DNA of 64,000 nucleotides from positions 62,001 to 126,000 of the forward strand of contig NZ_JAAQPH010000004.1 in NCBI RefSeq assembly GCF_011683915.1, written 5' to 3'. The stretch comes from Pelagibius litoralis. Its GTDB lineage: Bacteria; Pseudomonadota; Alphaproteobacteria; Kiloniellales; Kiloniellaceae. Shown in pieces: positions 8,002-16,397 of this stretch; within the stretch, counting starts at the first letter, position 1; each line of letters opens with the position of its first letter. The notes beneath the pieces were generated by a model. The model was not told the DNA's origin and made no database searches. It was given only the letters and a program-made list of their open reading frames with translations. Made by a program: the position numbers and the translations under genes.

Positions 8002-9180
8002 ATGACCGAAAACAGCAACAAGCCCGCGCGCAAGCTGGGGATGACCGAGGTTGTGCGAACCGTCGCGCAGGCCGCGAAGGGATTCGACAGCCTGTCGGTG
8101 CCGACCTACCGCGGCTCCACCATCACCTTTCCCGACTACAAGTCCTTCAGCGAGCGCGGCCAGCGGCCTCGCTCATCTTACAGTTATGGTCTGGCCGGAA
8201 CGCCGACCACCCGAACGCTGCAGAACAAACTGACCGAACTGGAGGGGGCTGAGGATACCTTCCTGACTCCCTCGGGACTGATGGCGGTCACGGTCGTCAT
8301 TCTGGCGGTGGTGAAGACCGGCGACGTCGTCCTGTTGCCGGACAACGTCTACCCGCCGGTTCGGCGCTTTGCGGCAACGACACTCGCCAAGCTCGGTGTT
8401 GGCGTGCGCTACTACGATCCGCTCGCTTTCGACGATGCGCAGTTCGACGGTGCTGCGGTCCGGCTGGTCTGGATCGAGGCACCGGGCTCGACGACCATGG
8501 AGATACCGGACATCCGGAACATCGCCGGCCGGGCCGCCGCGCGCGGGGCCCTGGTGGGTTGCGACAACTCCTGGGCCTCGCCGGTCCTCTGCAGGCCGCT
8601 GGCGCTCGGCGCGGACATCGTCGTCGAGGCGGTGACCAAATATCTCTCCGGCCATTCCGATGTTCTGCTGGGGTCGATCTCGGTGCGAAACGAGGCGCTT
8701 GCCCGAGCCGTTCATGACGCCGTCAAGTCTCTCGGGGTCGGGGTGTCGCCCGACGATTGCTTCCTGGCGCTGCGCGGCATTGAAACCGCCGCCGTCCGCT
8801 TGGAGCGAGTCGGGCGGACAGCGCTGGAACTGGCAAAGCGGCTGGGTGAAAAAAGCTGTGTGGCGGAGGTGCTGCATCCGGCCCTGCCGGACTCGCCCCA
8901 TCACGCGTTGTGGCAAAGTCAGTTTCAGGGTGCCAGCGGGCTTTTCAGTCTGGTACTGGCGGACGAGGAGAAAGCCCGCTTTGCCGAACGGTTCAAGTCG
9001 TTGACGGTGTTTCACCTGGGCGCTTCCTGGGGCGGCACCCACAGCGTCCTGGCGCCGGTCGTGCTGGACAGCGAGCGCAGCGTGAATCGGACCTATGCCG
9101 GACGAAAGATCATTCGGATCTCCGCCGGGCTGGAATCCTACGAGGATCTGCTCTGCGACATCGAGACTGTTCTGGCGTAG
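8002..9180 (+). CDS. Cystathionine beta-lyase-like PLP enzyme (Cys/Met metabolism family)
   Basis: This 392-residue PLP-dependent enzyme belongs to the Cys/Met metabolism family. Visible features are the YSYGLAGTPTTRTLQ active-site loop, the cofactor-binding TPSGLMA, the CDNSWASP segment with the Asp that contacts the PLP ring nitrogen, and the Schiff-base lysine in EAVTKYLSGHSD. The C-terminus has the family RISAGLE motif. Such enzymes cleave C-S bonds (MetC) or perform gamma-replacement. The position at the end of a transporter operon suggests a catabolic C-S lyase rather than methionine synthesis. The start ATG lies one base after the permease stop. Confidence 0.9.
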   Translation: MTENSNKPARKLGMTEVVRTVAQAAKGFDSLSVPTYRGSTITFPDYKSFSERGQRPRSSYSYGLAGTPTTRTLQNKLTELEGAEDTFLTPSGLMAVTVVILAVVKTGDVVLLPDNVYPPVRRFAATTLAKLGVGVRYYDPLAFDDAQFDGAAVRLVWIEAPGSTTMEIPDIRNIAGRAAARGALVGCDNSWASPVLCRPLALGADIVVEAVTKYLSGHSDVLLGSISVRNEALARAVHDAVKSLGVGVSPDDCFLALRGIETAAVRLERVGRTALELAKRLGEKSCVAEVLHPALPDSPHHALWQSQFQGASGLFSLVLADEEKARFAERFKSLTVFHLGASWGGTHSVLAPVVLDSERSVNRTYAGRKIIRISAGLESYEDLLCDIETVLA

Positions 9181-9225
9181 CCGAGCGCCCGAAAACCCGA
9201 TCGTCTGAATCTCCGGCCCTTGCGT

Positions 9226-10422
9226 TCAGGCGATGGCGCGCATGGATTTCATGTTGCGCAGCAGCTCGGTCACCGCGGCATCGCTCATCTCCGGGAACGC
9301 CGCGCGCAGGCTTGCTTCGGTAAAGCGCTCGCATCCCATGATGAAATCCACCTGACGGGCGACGTCGCCGGGAACCTCGACCTGTTGCTTGCCGTCGGAG
9401 AGATAGGGCTTGCCGTTGTGCCGGGTGATCTTCACCTGCTTGCTGACTGCATAGCTGGTGTCGTCCTGCGTCTGTTCGCCGCTCTCCGCGTCGACCAGGC
9501 GCGCCAGGTCGTAGCCCTTGAAGGCATAGGGCCAGTTCTCCAACGCGGCGGCGGCGACCTTGCGGGCGCCTTCGGAAGACAGTGCCCCGGCGATGGCTTC
9601 GCCCATTTTGCCAAGTGCGTCTTTCAGTTCCGCCGGTGCCATGTCGCGGGGCAGGTCGGCGCGCATCCAGGGGTTCTTGATCGCCGCGTCCCAGATGATC
9701 GGCAAAAGGTCGAGCGGCTTGGGCAGGGTGACGCCAAAGGCGATGTGGATGGCGCCGTTGGCCGAGGCCAGGGCGTCGTGATAGACGCCGCGGGGAATGT
9801 AGAGCAGGTCGCCGGGTTTCATGTGCACCTGATCGATCACCTTGCCGGCGCGGCGCGCCCGCTCGGCGTCGGAGGGCTTGAAGTCCGGATGGTTCACCGG
9901 GGCCTCGTCGCGGCCCTCGTAGATGTTCCAGATCTTCTCACCGGCGCAGTGCAGGGCGAAGACCTCGTGCACGTCGCAGTGCGGGCCGAAGGCCTTGTGC
10001 TGATGCATGGAGAAATAGAGGTTCGCCTGGCTGCGCCCGCCGGTGGCGGTCTGCAGATCATTGGCCAGCGCGCGCACACCCGGCGACAGGGCATCGATGT
10101 CGTTCAGGATGACCGAGGCGCCCTTGGCGATCCAGTTCTGCACCAGGTCCGGATCGGGGCGCAGGGCGCCGCCGCCCTGCATCGTCGGGACCCGGGTGCA
10201 GTAGTCCGCCGGCGCGACCGGCTGCAGATCGAGATACAGCTTCATGGTCTCCGGCGTCCAGACCGAGGTCATGGACATCAGCTCGTTCAGCCGCTGCAGC
10301 GTCATGATGTCGGCTGTCCGCGCCGATTTGCCGGGAAAATGCCGGTGACCCTTCCCCTGGGTTTCGGCAAAGAAGGCTGCCTGATCGAGGGGGGCCAGAA
10401 AGCTGTCGAAGAGATCGGTCAT
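9226..10422 (-). CDS. JmjC/cupin-4 domain oxygenase (RoxA-like)
   Basis: This 398-residue protein has an Fe(II)/2-oxoglutarate-dependent JmjC-type core. The iron ligands are visible as HCD in GPHCDVHEV and a distal His in RGVYHDAL. A DLLYIPRG turn precedes the second ligand, as in ribosomal oxygenases of the YcfD/RoxA (L16 arginine hydroxylase) group. The C-terminal ~150 residues could form the dimerisation and winged-helix parts of that group. The start at 10422 has GAGGA upstream and begins MTDLFDSF. The target protein is unknown. It ends convergently 45 bp from the PLP-enzyme gene. Confidence 0.78.
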   Translation of the reverse strand: MTDLFDSFLAPLDQAAFFAETQGKGHRHFPGKSARTADIMTLQRLNELMSMTSVWTPETMKLYLDLQPVAPADYCTRVPTMQGGGALRPDPDLVQNWIAKGASVILNDIDALSPGVRALANDLQTATGGRSQANLYFSMHQHKAFGPHCDVHEVFALHCAGEKIWNIYEGRDEAPVNHPDFKPSDAERARRAGKVIDQVHMKPGDLLYIPRGVYHDALASANGAIHIAFGVTLPKPLDLLPIIWDAAIKNPWMRADLPRDMAPAELKDALGKMGEAIAGALSSEGARKVAAAALENWPYAFKGYDLARLVDAESGEQTQDDTSYAVSKQVKITRHNGKPYLSDGKQQVEVPGDVARQVDFIMGCERFTEASLRAAFPEMSDAAVTELLRNMKSMRAIA

Positions 10423-10518
10423 GCGGTCCTCAGATATCGCGCCGCGGTGTGCTGTCTTGATACACCAAGGAAGCGGTCTGTTCAAAAGGCGGTGTCGCTG
10501 GGTACAAGCCGGAACAGT

Positions 10519-10878
10519 TTAGAAAAACCAGCTGCGGCCCAGGGTCATGAGCACCAGGGCGCCGGCGCCGGCGGCGACCCCCAGGCCGACGTTGCGCCGC
10601 GCCAGAAAGAAAATCGCCAGGGCGATCACCGCGGCGGCGATGCGGTCGGCGCTGGCGGTTTCCGCCAGGGGGCCATTGGGCAGGACGATCATGCGGGCGA
10701 TCAGGCCGGCCAGCAGGGCATAGGCGACACAGGCGACCCACTCGAAAAGCGGGCTGCCGGCATCGATCCGCCCGGACAGCGCCACGCCCAGCGCCCGCCA
10801 GAAGTAGGTCACCAGCGCCCCGACGATCATCAGGGCATAGGGCCAGAAGGCTGTTTCCGCCAAGCCTGTCTCAAGCAT
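10519..10878 (-). CDS. AzlD-family transporter subunit
   Basis: This 119-residue hydrophobic protein has four predicted membrane segments and the AzlD pattern (a YFWRALG motif after the first segment and a conserved MIVLPNG stretch). AzlD is the small partner of AzlC in exporters of branched-chain amino acids and analogues. Its start overlaps the end of the AzlC gene by 8 bp, so the pair is translationally coupled. Substrate specificity is inferred from the family only. Confidence 0.85.
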   Translation of the reverse strand: MLETGLAETAFWPYALMIVGALVTYFWRALGVALSGRIDAGSPLFEWVACVAYALLAGLIARMIVLPNGPLAETASADRIAAAVIALAIFFLARRNVGLGVAAGAGALVLMTLGRSWFF

Positions 10879-11623
10879 TGCGCTGGCTCCACAGCCGGTC
10901 GCCGAAGAAGGCCAGCGATCCGGCGAGCAGACCGGTCAGCGGCAATCCCCAGTCGGGTGAAACCAGGTGCAGCAGCGGGCCGCAGACGGCGCCGAAGGCG
11001 AGCGCCAAGATGCGCGCCCGGTGCCTGGCGTCGGCCACGAAGACCAGCATGAAGTAGATCGGGTTCAGAAAGACCAGCCCCAGGGTGATGTAGCCCGGCA
11101 GCAGATCGGCCAGGTAAAAGCCGACCGCCGTGGTGACCAGGGTCATCGACCAGAGGGTGACCGCAAAGCCGGCGAAGTAGGGCAGGCGCTGGGGTTCCGG
11201 CAGATCGGGGCAGTGGCGCATGGCGGCGGCCCAGCCGGTGACCGCAATGTAGTGGGCGAAGAGGTAATAGCGCCAGCGCGGCGTGCCGGGCGCGCGCAGA
11301 TAGGGCATCAGGGCCACGGTCATCGGCAGCAAGCGGGCATTGGTCATGGCGACGGCGGCGGCGACGATCAGCACCGAGGCCCCCAGGCTGTAGAGTTCGA
11401 CCAGGATGATCTGGCCGGGCAGCGCCCAGCCCGTGAAGGTCGAAAACAGGCCGTGCCAGACATCCAGCCCGGCGCCGTGGATCAGGGAGCCGAAGCCGAG
11501 ATAGGAGGCGCCCAACACCAGGGCGGGAACACCCAGGGCATGTTGCAGGCCTTTCAGGGCGGCGTGGCGCGGCGAGGCGTAGCCGGACCCAAGAGTCCCG
11601 CCTGTTATGTCGCTGTTTGGCAT
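10871..11623 (-). CDS. AzlC-family branched-chain amino-acid exporter subunit
   Basis: This 250-residue membrane protein has the AzlC architecture. An N-terminal GLQHALGVPALVLGASYLGFG segment is followed by about seven hydrophobic helices and a short basic LRAPGTPRWRYYLFAHYIAVT loop. With AzlD it forms an efflux system for branched-chain amino acids or analogues in the family's characterised members. It is the first gene of a two-gene operon read leftward. Confidence 0.88.
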   Translation of the reverse strand: MPNSDITGGTLGSGYASPRHAALKGLQHALGVPALVLGASYLGFGSLIHGAGLDVWHGLFSTFTGWALPGQIILVELYSLGASVLIVAAAVAMTNARLLPMTVALMPYLRAPGTPRWRYYLFAHYIAVTGWAAAMRHCPDLPEPQRLPYFAGFAVTLWSMTLVTTAVGFYLADLLPGYITLGLVFLNPIYFMLVFVADARHRARILALAFGAVCGPLLHLVSPDWGLPLTGLLAGSLAFFGDRLWSQRNA

Positions 11624-11712
11624 GATGGATGAAAGGCTAGCCCCTTGACGGGGCGGCGGTCAGCAAGAAAGCACGGTCTGCATGAGAGCCCTGCAGAGGA
11701 TGCAGGGCGGCT

Positions 11713-13263
11713 TCAGAGCACCCGGTTGGCCGGCAGGCGCACGATGGCGCGGGTGCCGACGCCCGGTTCGCTTTCAAGGTCGAGCCGGCCGCCGTGCAGT
11801 TTTACGAAGCCGGCCGAGAGGGGCAGGCCCAGGCCGGTTCCCTCGAACTGCCGGTTCAGGCGGCTGTCGACCTGTTCGAAAGCCGCGAAGGCCCGGGGGA
11901 TGTCTTCGCGCGAGATGCCGATGCCGGTGTCGCTGACCTGGAAGACGAAACTGCCGTCGTCCTCCAGGCGCGCGGAAAGCTCGATCACGCCTTTTTCCGG
12001 CGTGAACTTGATGGCATTGGACATGAGGTTCAGCAGCACCTGCTTCAACTTGCGCTCGTCGGCCCTGAGACGCGGCAGGTTCTCGGGCAGCGCGACCTCA
12101 AGGGCCTGGTCTGCCCGCTTGGCCCGCTCCGCCACCAGGCGCTGCACGGCGTTCACGACGTCCCGGGGATCGACGACCTCCTCGCGCAGTTCATGGGCAC
12201 CGGCTTCGATCTTGGCGACGTCCAGGATGTCGTTGATCAGGGTCAGCAGATGCTGGGCGCTCTCATGGATATCCGACGCGTAGCTCTTGTACTGATTGCT
12301 GCCGAGGGGGCCGAGCAGTTCGCTTTCCATGATCTCCGAGAAGCCGATGACCGCGTTCAACGGCGTGCGCAGTTCGTGGCTCATGTTGGCCAGGAATTCG
12401 GTCTTGGCCCGGTTCGCCAGCTCCGCGCTTTCCTTGGCGCCGATCAGAGCCTCCTCACGCTGGCGCAAAGCGGTCACGTTCTCAGCCGTTCCCCGGTAGC
12501 CGAGGAAGTCGCCGCTGTCCGGGCAGTAGACCGGCAGGCCGTTGAGGCGGAACAGCAGCTTCTCGCCTTCCTTGTTCGGAACCTCGACTTCTATGTCGCG
12601 GAAGGGAACGTGCTGGCGCGAAGAAATCAGGGAGAGCAGTTTCGGTGTCGCTTCGCTGGGAATGTCGTTGAGCGACCGTCCGATCAGCTCGCGCGGGTGG
12701 TAACCCAGGGCGTCATGCACCCTTGGCGATACGAAAGTCAGGATAAGGTCCTGATCGGTTTCCCATACCCAGTCGGAAACCAGCCGGGTCGTGTCGTCGA
12801 GCCGTGTGGTGGCCTGCACCAGTGCGGTGGCGGTCGCCTTCAGTTTCGTCGTCGGCTCGTAGACCATTGCGGTGGCGCGCAGGCTTCCATCGGCGCCGCG
12901 GATCGCGCGGCGCTTTGCACGAAAGTACTCGGTGCGCCCCTCGATGGTCAGCTTGTGCTCCTGGCTGACGGCGACGGGCGAGGTGTTGGGTCCATGAGGC
13001 CGCGTGCCCAGTGACGACTGGCTGGGCAGCGCCTCGGCGGCCGCGAGGGCGTCGGAGATTTTGTGGAAAGCCTTGTTGGCGTAAGTGATCGTGCCGGCTG
13101 CGTCGACGATGCAGGTCGGCGGCCCGTCTTCCAACAGGTCGCGCTGCAGCATGGCTACCAGCGTGTCTTCTTCCGCCGCGGCCGGTACGGCAACGGTCTT
13201 GGGTGCCCCGGTGGGTTCTGCGCTACGGGAAACCATCGTCGTCTTGCTTGCGTCCGTCTTCAC
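11713..13263 (-). CDS. PAS-domain sensor histidine kinase
   Basis: This 516-residue protein has no obvious membrane segment. A first PAS-like region covers about residues 40-135. A second PAS domain (about 155-265, VWETDQDLILTFVSPRV) is followed by a HisKA dimerisation helix with the phospho-acceptor His near residue 297 (MSHELRTPLNAVIGF). The HATPase_c domain shows N-box (NLMSNAIKFTP), G1 (DTGIGIS) and G2 (GTGLGLPLS) motifs. No receiver domain is fused and no response-regulator gene is adjacent, so it is an orphan kinase. It lies 9 bp after the DUF2336 gene, in one operon with it. Confidence 0.92.
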   Translation of the reverse strand: MKTDASKTTMVSRSAEPTGAPKTVAVPAAAEEDTLVAMLQRDLLEDGPPTCIVDAAGTITYANKAFHKISDALAAAEALPSQSSLGTRPHGPNTSPVAVSQEHKLTIEGRTEYFRAKRRAIRGADGSLRATAMVYEPTTKLKATATALVQATTRLDDTTRLVSDWVWETDQDLILTFVSPRVHDALGYHPRELIGRSLNDIPSEATPKLLSLISSRQHVPFRDIEVEVPNKEGEKLLFRLNGLPVYCPDSGDFLGYRGTAENVTALRQREEALIGAKESAELANRAKTEFLANMSHELRTPLNAVIGFSEIMESELLGPLGSNQYKSYASDIHESAQHLLTLINDILDVAKIEAGAHELREEVVDPRDVVNAVQRLVAERAKRADQALEVALPENLPRLRADERKLKQVLLNLMSNAIKFTPEKGVIELSARLEDDGSFVFQVSDTGIGISREDIPRAFAAFEQVDSRLNRQFEGTGLGLPLSAGFVKLHGGRLDLESEPGVGTRAIVRLPANRVL

Positions 13264-13272
13264 CAGCCTTGC

Positions 13273-14421
13273 TCAGCCCCGCTTAGCCCTGCTCATCTCC
13301 ATGTCTTCCACCGCCGCCTGGAAATCCGAATCGCGCTGCCAGGAACGCAACACATGCTCGGCATCCTTGCGGTTTGCCTGATCGTAGAGTCTTGTCGCCC
13401 GAGACAGATCCGCTGGCGAAGTTCTGCGGCCACCGCTTCCGGCGCTGCGGGTCAACAGAAACAGGGTGGCAAAGTCCTGTTTCGAAATACCCAGCGCCAG
13501 GCAGGCGATCACCATGGCCTCGCCGCCCGGACCATAGAGCACTTCTGTGCGGCGCGGCATCGAAATCCCACTCCACTCTTCAAAAAGTGCTTCAAAAAGC
13601 GGAATTTCGCCCTGACGAAGAGTCTTGATCAGAAGCCCGGCATTGATTCTCTGGTCGGCGGCTATGCAGCGGGCGAGTTCGGCCGACGTTTCCGCCATAT
13701 TGCGCGGACCGTTTGACTGGGCCGTTTTCTCGTTGGCCACATCCAGCACGGCGGCCTCCAGTTCGTCATCAAGAGGTGTCGGGTGAATGTCGTAGGTCGC
13801 CAGGATGTCGGCGCGCAGGTTGGCCGCCACCAGCCAATAGAGTCGCAGGGCCAGCTCCTGCGTCAGATCCTGGCGGCGGACCAGCGGCTCCTGGAATTCG
13901 TCGATATGCTCTGCCTGCTCGGTCAGGTAGGACAGGGCCGCTTCAGAGATCTTGGCGCTTTGGTTTTCCAGCAACGCGGTGATGACACCCTTGTCGTTGG
14001 TTCCCACCAGTTCGTCGGAAACCTCTTCGCTGAGTTCGCGCCGACGGGCGATGGTGATCTGATGCTGCCGGCTGCGGTGGTGGATGATCCGGATCAGTTC
14101 ATCATCGCTCAGCAGGGTGGAGCGCAGCAGGATCGGACGGGCAACTTCGATGGCGTCGTTGGCCAGGGCGATGACCAGGGCGCGGGGCGCTGCCGGATTG
14201 CGCGACAGGCGCTCGCTCAAGCGGGCACGAATGGGGGCTTCGAACTCATGAATCAGCTTGTCCAGGATCTGCGAGATCAAATCGCGCTCCTGGTCGCTCA
14301 GCAGATGATCGCGCTCCATGGAGAGTTGGGCGATCTGCGAAGACAACTGCTCACGGCTTTCGATCGACTTGGTGAGCGCAAGCTGCAAAAGAGAGTGAAG
14401 ATCCTGATCCTGATCTTCCAT
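13273..14421 (-). CDS. DUF2336 domain-containing protein
   Basis: This 382-residue soluble, helix-rich protein matches the alphaproteobacterial DUF2336 family. The recognisable pattern is ARPILLRSTLLSDDEL followed by HHRSRQHQITIARR and a VVTALLEN-like helix. The N-terminal ~50 residues are glutamine/glutamate-rich and could form a coiled coil. The family is often encoded near signalling genes, and here the gene is co-transcribed with a PAS histidine kinase 9 bp downstream. A role as partner or regulator of that kinase is inferred from the operon. Confidence 0.85.
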   Translation of the reverse strand: MEDQDQDLHSLLQLALTKSIESREQLSSQIAQLSMERDHLLSDQERDLISQILDKLIHEFEAPIRARLSERLSRNPAAPRALVIALANDAIEVARPILLRSTLLSDDELIRIIHHRSRQHQITIARRRELSEEVSDELVGTNDKGVITALLENQSAKISEAALSYLTEQAEHIDEFQEPLVRRQDLTQELALRLYWLVAANLRADILATYDIHPTPLDDELEAAVLDVANEKTAQSNGPRNMAETSAELARCIAADQRINAGLLIKTLRQGEIPLFEALFEEWSGISMPRRTEVLYGPGGEAMVIACLALGISKQDFATLFLLTRSAGSGGRRTSPADLSRATRLYDQANRKDAEHVLRSWQRDSDFQAAVEDMEMSRAKRG

Positions 14422-14921
14422 CCAAACTTACCCCGATCCCATCCACGACTTTGGGCGAAACAATCTAACTGTCGAACGAAAACGGGACTACCCCCGCTCG
14501 CGGTAACGTTGAACTTTCTAAAACAATAATAAAGTAAGGTAAAAACAATGTGAAGGTTGCTGTTATGAGTTTTCCCGAAAGCAAGCAGAGATAATGAATA
14601 GATCGTCCCGAAAAGGGAAATAGAGGCTGCTGAGCTTTTAATCTATTCACTGTTTCGACAGTCGGATCGGATGGCTGTTTCCCGGCTCTGTGTCGATGCT
14701 ACATGATTATCTTATATAAATCAGTGTATTGATGGGCTTTTCGCGGATTCAGTAAAAAACCTTCTTGCGTGTATTTCTCTTGGATTACGACTTTAAGGAG
14801 AAAATATACGTTTCGAGTATCTAACTAGTTAAAATGATCATATTTATCTTCGCCGGGACGCCGCTATCGTCCCAACCGGCGGCTTCATCAGACTTTAACC
14901 GCTTCAGCGGATACTGCTGTC
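14422..14921. other. Low-GC gene-free stretch between the DUF2336 operon and a small gene
   Basis: About 500 bases without a convincing gene. Base composition is clearly richer in A and T than the flanks, especially 14510-14840. It holds a strong AAGGAG at 14793-14798 without a usable start codon behind it, and a perfect TAACTAGTTA palindrome at 14822-14831. It probably contains the promoter of the leftward DUF2336-kinase operon. I could not define -35/-10 boxes with confidence. Confidence 0.5.
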
Positions 14922-15128
14922 ATGCAAATCGGTTCGGGCGGATCGCCCCTCTCTCTGGCAGTGATGAAGGCCCTGGGCAGCCAGGCCGCCGTCGGCGGGC
15001 CGTCACTGCCGTCGTCGCCGCTGTCCGCTGCCGGCAGCGCTTCGCCGTCTCAGAACAACGAACCGGCCGGGCCGCCGGAGCCCGGCAACAACATTCCCCG
15101 CGGATCCTTTGTCGACCTGAAAGTCTAA
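14922..15128 (+). CDS. Small proline/serine-rich protein of unknown function
   Basis: A 68-codon frame begins MQIGSGGSPLSLAVMKAL and ends PRGSFVDLKV, with a Pro/Ser/Ala-rich centre. I have the impression that short alphaproteobacterial proteins of this layout (an amphipathic N-terminal helix, a low-complexity linker and a terminal RGxxVDxx motif) recur, but I cannot name a family. The ribosome-binding site is weak. The gene is divergent from the DUF2336 operon across the AT-rich gap. It may be a true small gene or a chance frame. Confidence 0.45.
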   Translation: MQIGSGGSPLSLAVMKALGSQAAVGGPSLPSSPLSAAGSASPSQNNEPAGPPEPGNNIPRGSFVDLKV

Positions 15129-15227
15129 TCCGGCTTGAAAGTTTAGCTTGGCCTGAAAGTCTAAAACCGCCCTTCGCAGCCGGCCGCCTTGCTTGTGATG
15201 CGCCGGAGGCTGGGCCACAGTATCCGG

Positions 15228-15839
15228 ATGGCTGCTTCCGACAAAAACGAGACCAAAGCCGAAGCGCCGGTCACGCCGGTCACCGGGCGCTTCGAGCCCA
15301 AGGTTCCGGCGGGTGACGACCGCACCCGTCTGGTATGCCGCGACTGCGGTTTCATCAACTATGAGAATCCCAAAATCGTGGTCGGCTCCGTCGCCACCTG
15401 GGGGGAGCGGATTCTGCTTTGCCGGCGGGCCATCGAACCGCGGCGGGGTTTTTGGACTCTGCCCGCCGGGTATCTGGAAGAGCATGAAGAGGCCGCTGCG
15501 GGCGCTCAGAGGGAAGCCTGGGAAGAGGCGCGCGCCAGGCTGGCGATCAATCAGCTTCTGGCGGTCTATTCGATCCCGCGCATCTCGCAGATCCAACTGA
15601 TCTATCGCGCCGAGCTGGTGTCTCCCGATGTTTCCGCGGGCCCGGAAACGATCGAACTGGACCTCTTTTCCTGGCAATCCATTCCCTGGGACGATCTGGC
15701 TTTTCCGTCGGTGCACTGGGCCCTTCACGACCATCGGGCGGTGCGCGGCCAGGCGGTTTTTGCGCCGCGCAGCAACCCGGCCGAACCGCCGCCTGAACCT
15801 TCAGGCGAGCTTCCCGGCGAGCCTGCTGAGGGGCTCTGA
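15228..15839 (+). CDS. NUDIX hydrolase with N-terminal zinc ribbon
   Basis: This is a protein of about 203 residues. It has the N-terminal CRDCGFINYENPK segment typical of zinc-ribbon NUDIX proteins; only one CxxC is seen clearly. The NUDIX box GYLEEHEEAAAGAQREAWEEA holds the REAWEE metal-binding core. Such enzymes hydrolyse nucleoside diphosphates linked to another group, for example NADH or ADP-ribose. The C-terminal ~25 residues are Pro/Glu-rich. The start is uncertain: ATG at 15228 is preferred, but ATG at 15198 and TTG at 15189 are in frame. Confidence 0.85.
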   Translation: MAASDKNETKAEAPVTPVTGRFEPKVPAGDDRTRLVCRDCGFINYENPKIVVGSVATWGERILLCRRAIEPRRGFWTLPAGYLEEHEEAAAGAQREAWEEARARLAINQLLAVYSIPRISQIQLIYRAELVSPDVSAGPETIELDLFSWQSIPWDDLAFPSVHWALHDHRAVRGQAVFAPRSNPAEPPPEPSGELPGEPAEGL

Positions 15840-15882
15840 GCGGCGCGGCGGCCTGATTCCAGAAAAATGGGGGGAGGTGATG

Positions 15883-16302
15883 ATGTTGGGTGAAAACCAA
15901 ATCCGGCCGTGCCGACGTTTCGCGCGGCTGGGTGCCATCTGCCTTTTGGTTTTACTGTCGTACCAGGTATTGCCATCCCCGGCCGGCCCGGGGTTTGCCG
16001 CCGATCCGTTGTTCTCGCATGAGAACCCGCGCTTTCGCAGCGGCGCCGAGTTGCTGGCGGATTGCACGGCCGAGGCGCCGGAACCCCGGGGCCGCTGCGC
16101 CGGCTATGTTATGGCCATTGCCGATGTGCTGGGCGGTGCCATGGCGCGCATCGATGGCGTCCAGGTCTGCCTTCGCGGGAATGAAAGCCTGGGTGAACTG
16201 GTGGCGGCAGTCCGCGATCACCTGTTGGAGAACCCGGCCCGCCAGGCCATCAAGGGCGATGGTGCGGTGGCCTACGCCCTGTCGCTCTACCGGCCCTGCT
16301 AG
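15883..16302 (+). CDS. Rap1a/Tai-family secreted protein
   Basis: This 139-residue exported protein has an N-terminal signal peptide (basic start, hydrophobic LGAICLLVLLSYQVL, cleavage near GFAA). The mature domain has the Rap1a pattern: SGAELLADCTA, GRCAGYVMAIAD, VCLRG, an LENPA stretch and a final LYRPC. Conserved cysteines suit disulfides in the periplasm. Characterised Rap1a/Tai proteins are immunity proteins to type VI secretion amidases, but many family members lack an effector partner. No such effector is encoded here. GGGGAGG lies just upstream; ATG at 15880 is an alternative start. Confidence 0.75.
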   Translation: MLGENQIRPCRRFARLGAICLLVLLSYQVLPSPAGPGFAADPLFSHENPRFRSGAELLADCTAEAPEPRGRCAGYVMAIADVLGGAMARIDGVQVCLRGNESLGELVAAVRDHLLENPARQAIKGDGAVAYALSLYRPC

Positions 16303-16352
16303 ATCGGATCATGTTTTGACGGAACCACTTCGTGGTTGGGCCAAAACATGTG
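16303..16352. repeat. Palindromic element between convergent genes
   Basis: Directly after the TAG stop of the Rap1a-like gene, a 41-bp hairpin spans 16310-16350. Outer arms are CATGTTTTG and CAAAACATG; inner arms AACCAC and GTGGTT enclose a TTC loop. It could act as a two-way terminator between the convergent genes at 15883 and 16398, although U-tracts are short. It resembles dispersed alphaproteobacterial repeats, but only one copy is present here. Confidence 0.7.
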
Positions 16353-16397
16353 AATCTGCTCCAGAGTCTTTCTGGGATTGATGGCATCGGCATGCGG

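Noticed and set aside
5919-8033. A 704-codon open frame on the minus strand
   Set aside because: It is the antisense shadow of the TRAP permease gene; composition is Arg/Gln/His-rich with no family pattern, as is typical of high-GC shadows.
9220-11052. A 610-codon open frame on the plus strand
   Set aside because: It runs antisense through the JmjC oxygenase, AzlD and part of AzlC, which all have clear domain motifs.
14834-15316. A 160-codon plus-strand frame starting MIIFIFAG
   Set aside because: It overlaps the better small frame at 14922 and the NUDIX gene start, has no ribosome-binding site at proper distance and shows no family pattern.
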